Source of the DNA: Gemmatimonadota bacterium | GTDB taxonomy: Bacteria > Gemmatimonadota > Gemmatimonadetes > Gemmatimonadales > Gemmatimonadaceae | Assembly: GCA_029884515.1 (NCBI GenBank) | Contig: JAOUHR010000068.1 | Coordinates: 1 to 8,175, forward strand | Reading direction: 5' to 3' | DNA length: 8,175 nucleotides | Shown here: piece by piece, positions 7,928 through 8,175 of the stretch | Layout of the letters: the number at the start of each line of letters is the position of its first letter | Numbering within the stretch: position 1 is the stretch's first letter | Position numbers and translations under genes: made by a program | The notes under the pieces: generated by a model | Told to the model about the DNA's origin: nothing | The model's input: only the letters and a program-made list of their open reading frames with translations | The model's database searches: none

Positions 7928-7940
7928 ACTCCGGAGGAGT
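7928..7940. repeat. Short inverted repeat ACTCC-GGA-GGAGT around a Shine-Dalgarno-like site
   Basis: The arms ACTCC (7928-7932) and GGAGT (7936-7940) are separated by GGA, and CTCCGGAG (7929-7936) is itself an 8-base perfect palindrome. The right side includes GGAGGAG, a Shine-Dalgarno-like sequence for the + strand lipoprotein gene if it begins at TTG 7942. As DNA it could be an operator half; as RNA it could mask the ribosome site. Both readings are inference. Confidence 0.3.
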
Positions 7941-7998
7941 CTTGTCGGATACTCGCCACACCATCACACGCGAATGCGTCGACCGCGTCGAATCCGTC

Positions 7999-8175
7999 GT
8001 GCGCGCGCCCAGGAGCGCCCCGCTCGCCATGGCTCTCGCGCTCGCCTCTGCGTTGCTGCTCGTCGCCTGCGGCCAGGACGTGCTGACCGGCGGCAGCGAT
8101 CGCGCGCTCGGCGAATGGAACGGACTGCATGCGTCCCTGGTGATCGACAAGTCGGGCGGCGCGGTGGAGTACGAC
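7999..8175 (+). CDS. Lipoprotein of unknown function, N-terminal part (3' end outside window)
   Basis: The 59 visible residues read as an exported lipoprotein. GTG 7999 gives a basic start (R2, R5), then a hydrophobic core LAMALALASALL, then a classic lipobox L-V-A-C with Cys at residue 24 (codon 8068-8070), followed by G-Q-D. The mature part, ALGEWNGLHASLVIDKSGGAVEYD, looks like the opening beta strands of a small lipoprotein type. In those relatives a W-x-G-x-H-x-x-L segment is followed by a strand ending in E-Y/F-D and often a Cys. I recall this pattern but cannot check it. The start is uncertain. TTG 7942 is in frame with GGAGGAG close upstream but would add 19 residues before the basic region. 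ATG 8029 would leave no positive charge before the hydrophobic core. The frame is open back to a TAA at 7906. Function is unknown; it is divergent from the amidohydrolase operon. Confidence 0.7.
   Translation, partial: MRAPRSAPLAMALALASALLLVACGQDVLTGGSDRALGEWNGLHASLVIDKSGGAVEYD

Larger units (their letters stand above)
7827..7998. promoter_or_regulatory. Divergent intergenic region between amidohydrolase operon and lipoprotein gene
   Basis: The two flanking genes run away from each other, so promoters for both must lie here or inside the neighbouring reading frames. I see no hexamer pair on either strand that matches a sigma-70 consensus well. The region contains two short inverted repeats (7884-7897 and 7928-7940), listed separately. 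It also has GGAGGAG at 7933-7939, just before a possible TTG start at 7942. The function is inferred from gene orientation only. Confidence 0.5.

Noticed and set aside
1..8175. Mobile element, phage, CRISPR or biosynthetic cluster signature
   Set aside because: There are no transposase or integrase motifs, no regularly spaced repeats, no tRNA and no large modular enzymes. Composition appears even from end to end.

Overview
The window is a densely coded, GC-rich piece of bacterial chromosome in which nearly all codons end in G or C. It holds seven protein genes, two of them cut by the window edges. I see no RNA gene, insertion sequence, CRISPR array or phage gene. Several traits fit an environmental aerobe: a PQQ dehydrogenase with a built-in cytochrome c, a secreted imidazolonepropionase-like amidohydrolase, a spermidine-dehydrogenase-like flavoenzyme and a DUF3465 protein. 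The style resembles Gemmatimonadota, or otherwise a GC-rich proteobacterium or acidobacterium. This is an impression from gene content, not a proven placement.

Layout. Positions 1-2652 on the + strand carry the C-terminal two thirds of a flavin amine oxidoreductase of the spermidine dehydrogenase-like group. It is followed without a single spacer base, and in the same reading frame, by an APC-superfamily permease. Positions 2613-7826 on the - strand carry a tightly packed four-gene run. In transcription order it holds a secreted amidohydrolase, a membrane-anchored DUF3465 protein, a Sad/YneI-type succinate-semialdehyde dehydrogenase, and a periplasmic PQQ dehydrogenase with a cytochrome c inserted in its propeller. 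Neighbours are joined by a 4-base ATGA overlap, by a stop codon lying inside the next gene's Shine-Dalgarno, and by an 11-base overlap. The two blocks converge and their coding ends overlap by 40 bases. From about 7827 to 7998 lies a short divergent regulatory region, followed by the start of a + strand lipoprotein gene that runs off the window.

How the genes may work together. The + strand pair looks like uptake plus oxidation of an amine, possibly a polyamine. The - strand run contains an oxidoreductase for alcohols or sugars that feeds electrons to the periplasmic cytochrome pool, and a cytoplasmic enzyme that turns a semialdehyde into an acid. Polyamine breakdown leads through 4-aminobutanal and GABA to succinate semialdehyde, so the SSADH could serve both blocks. 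No substrate can be proved from sequence. I found no convincing evidence of a wholly new system. The points most worth following are the gene junctions, the domain insertion in the PQQ enzyme, and the DUF3465 gene inside a catabolic operon.
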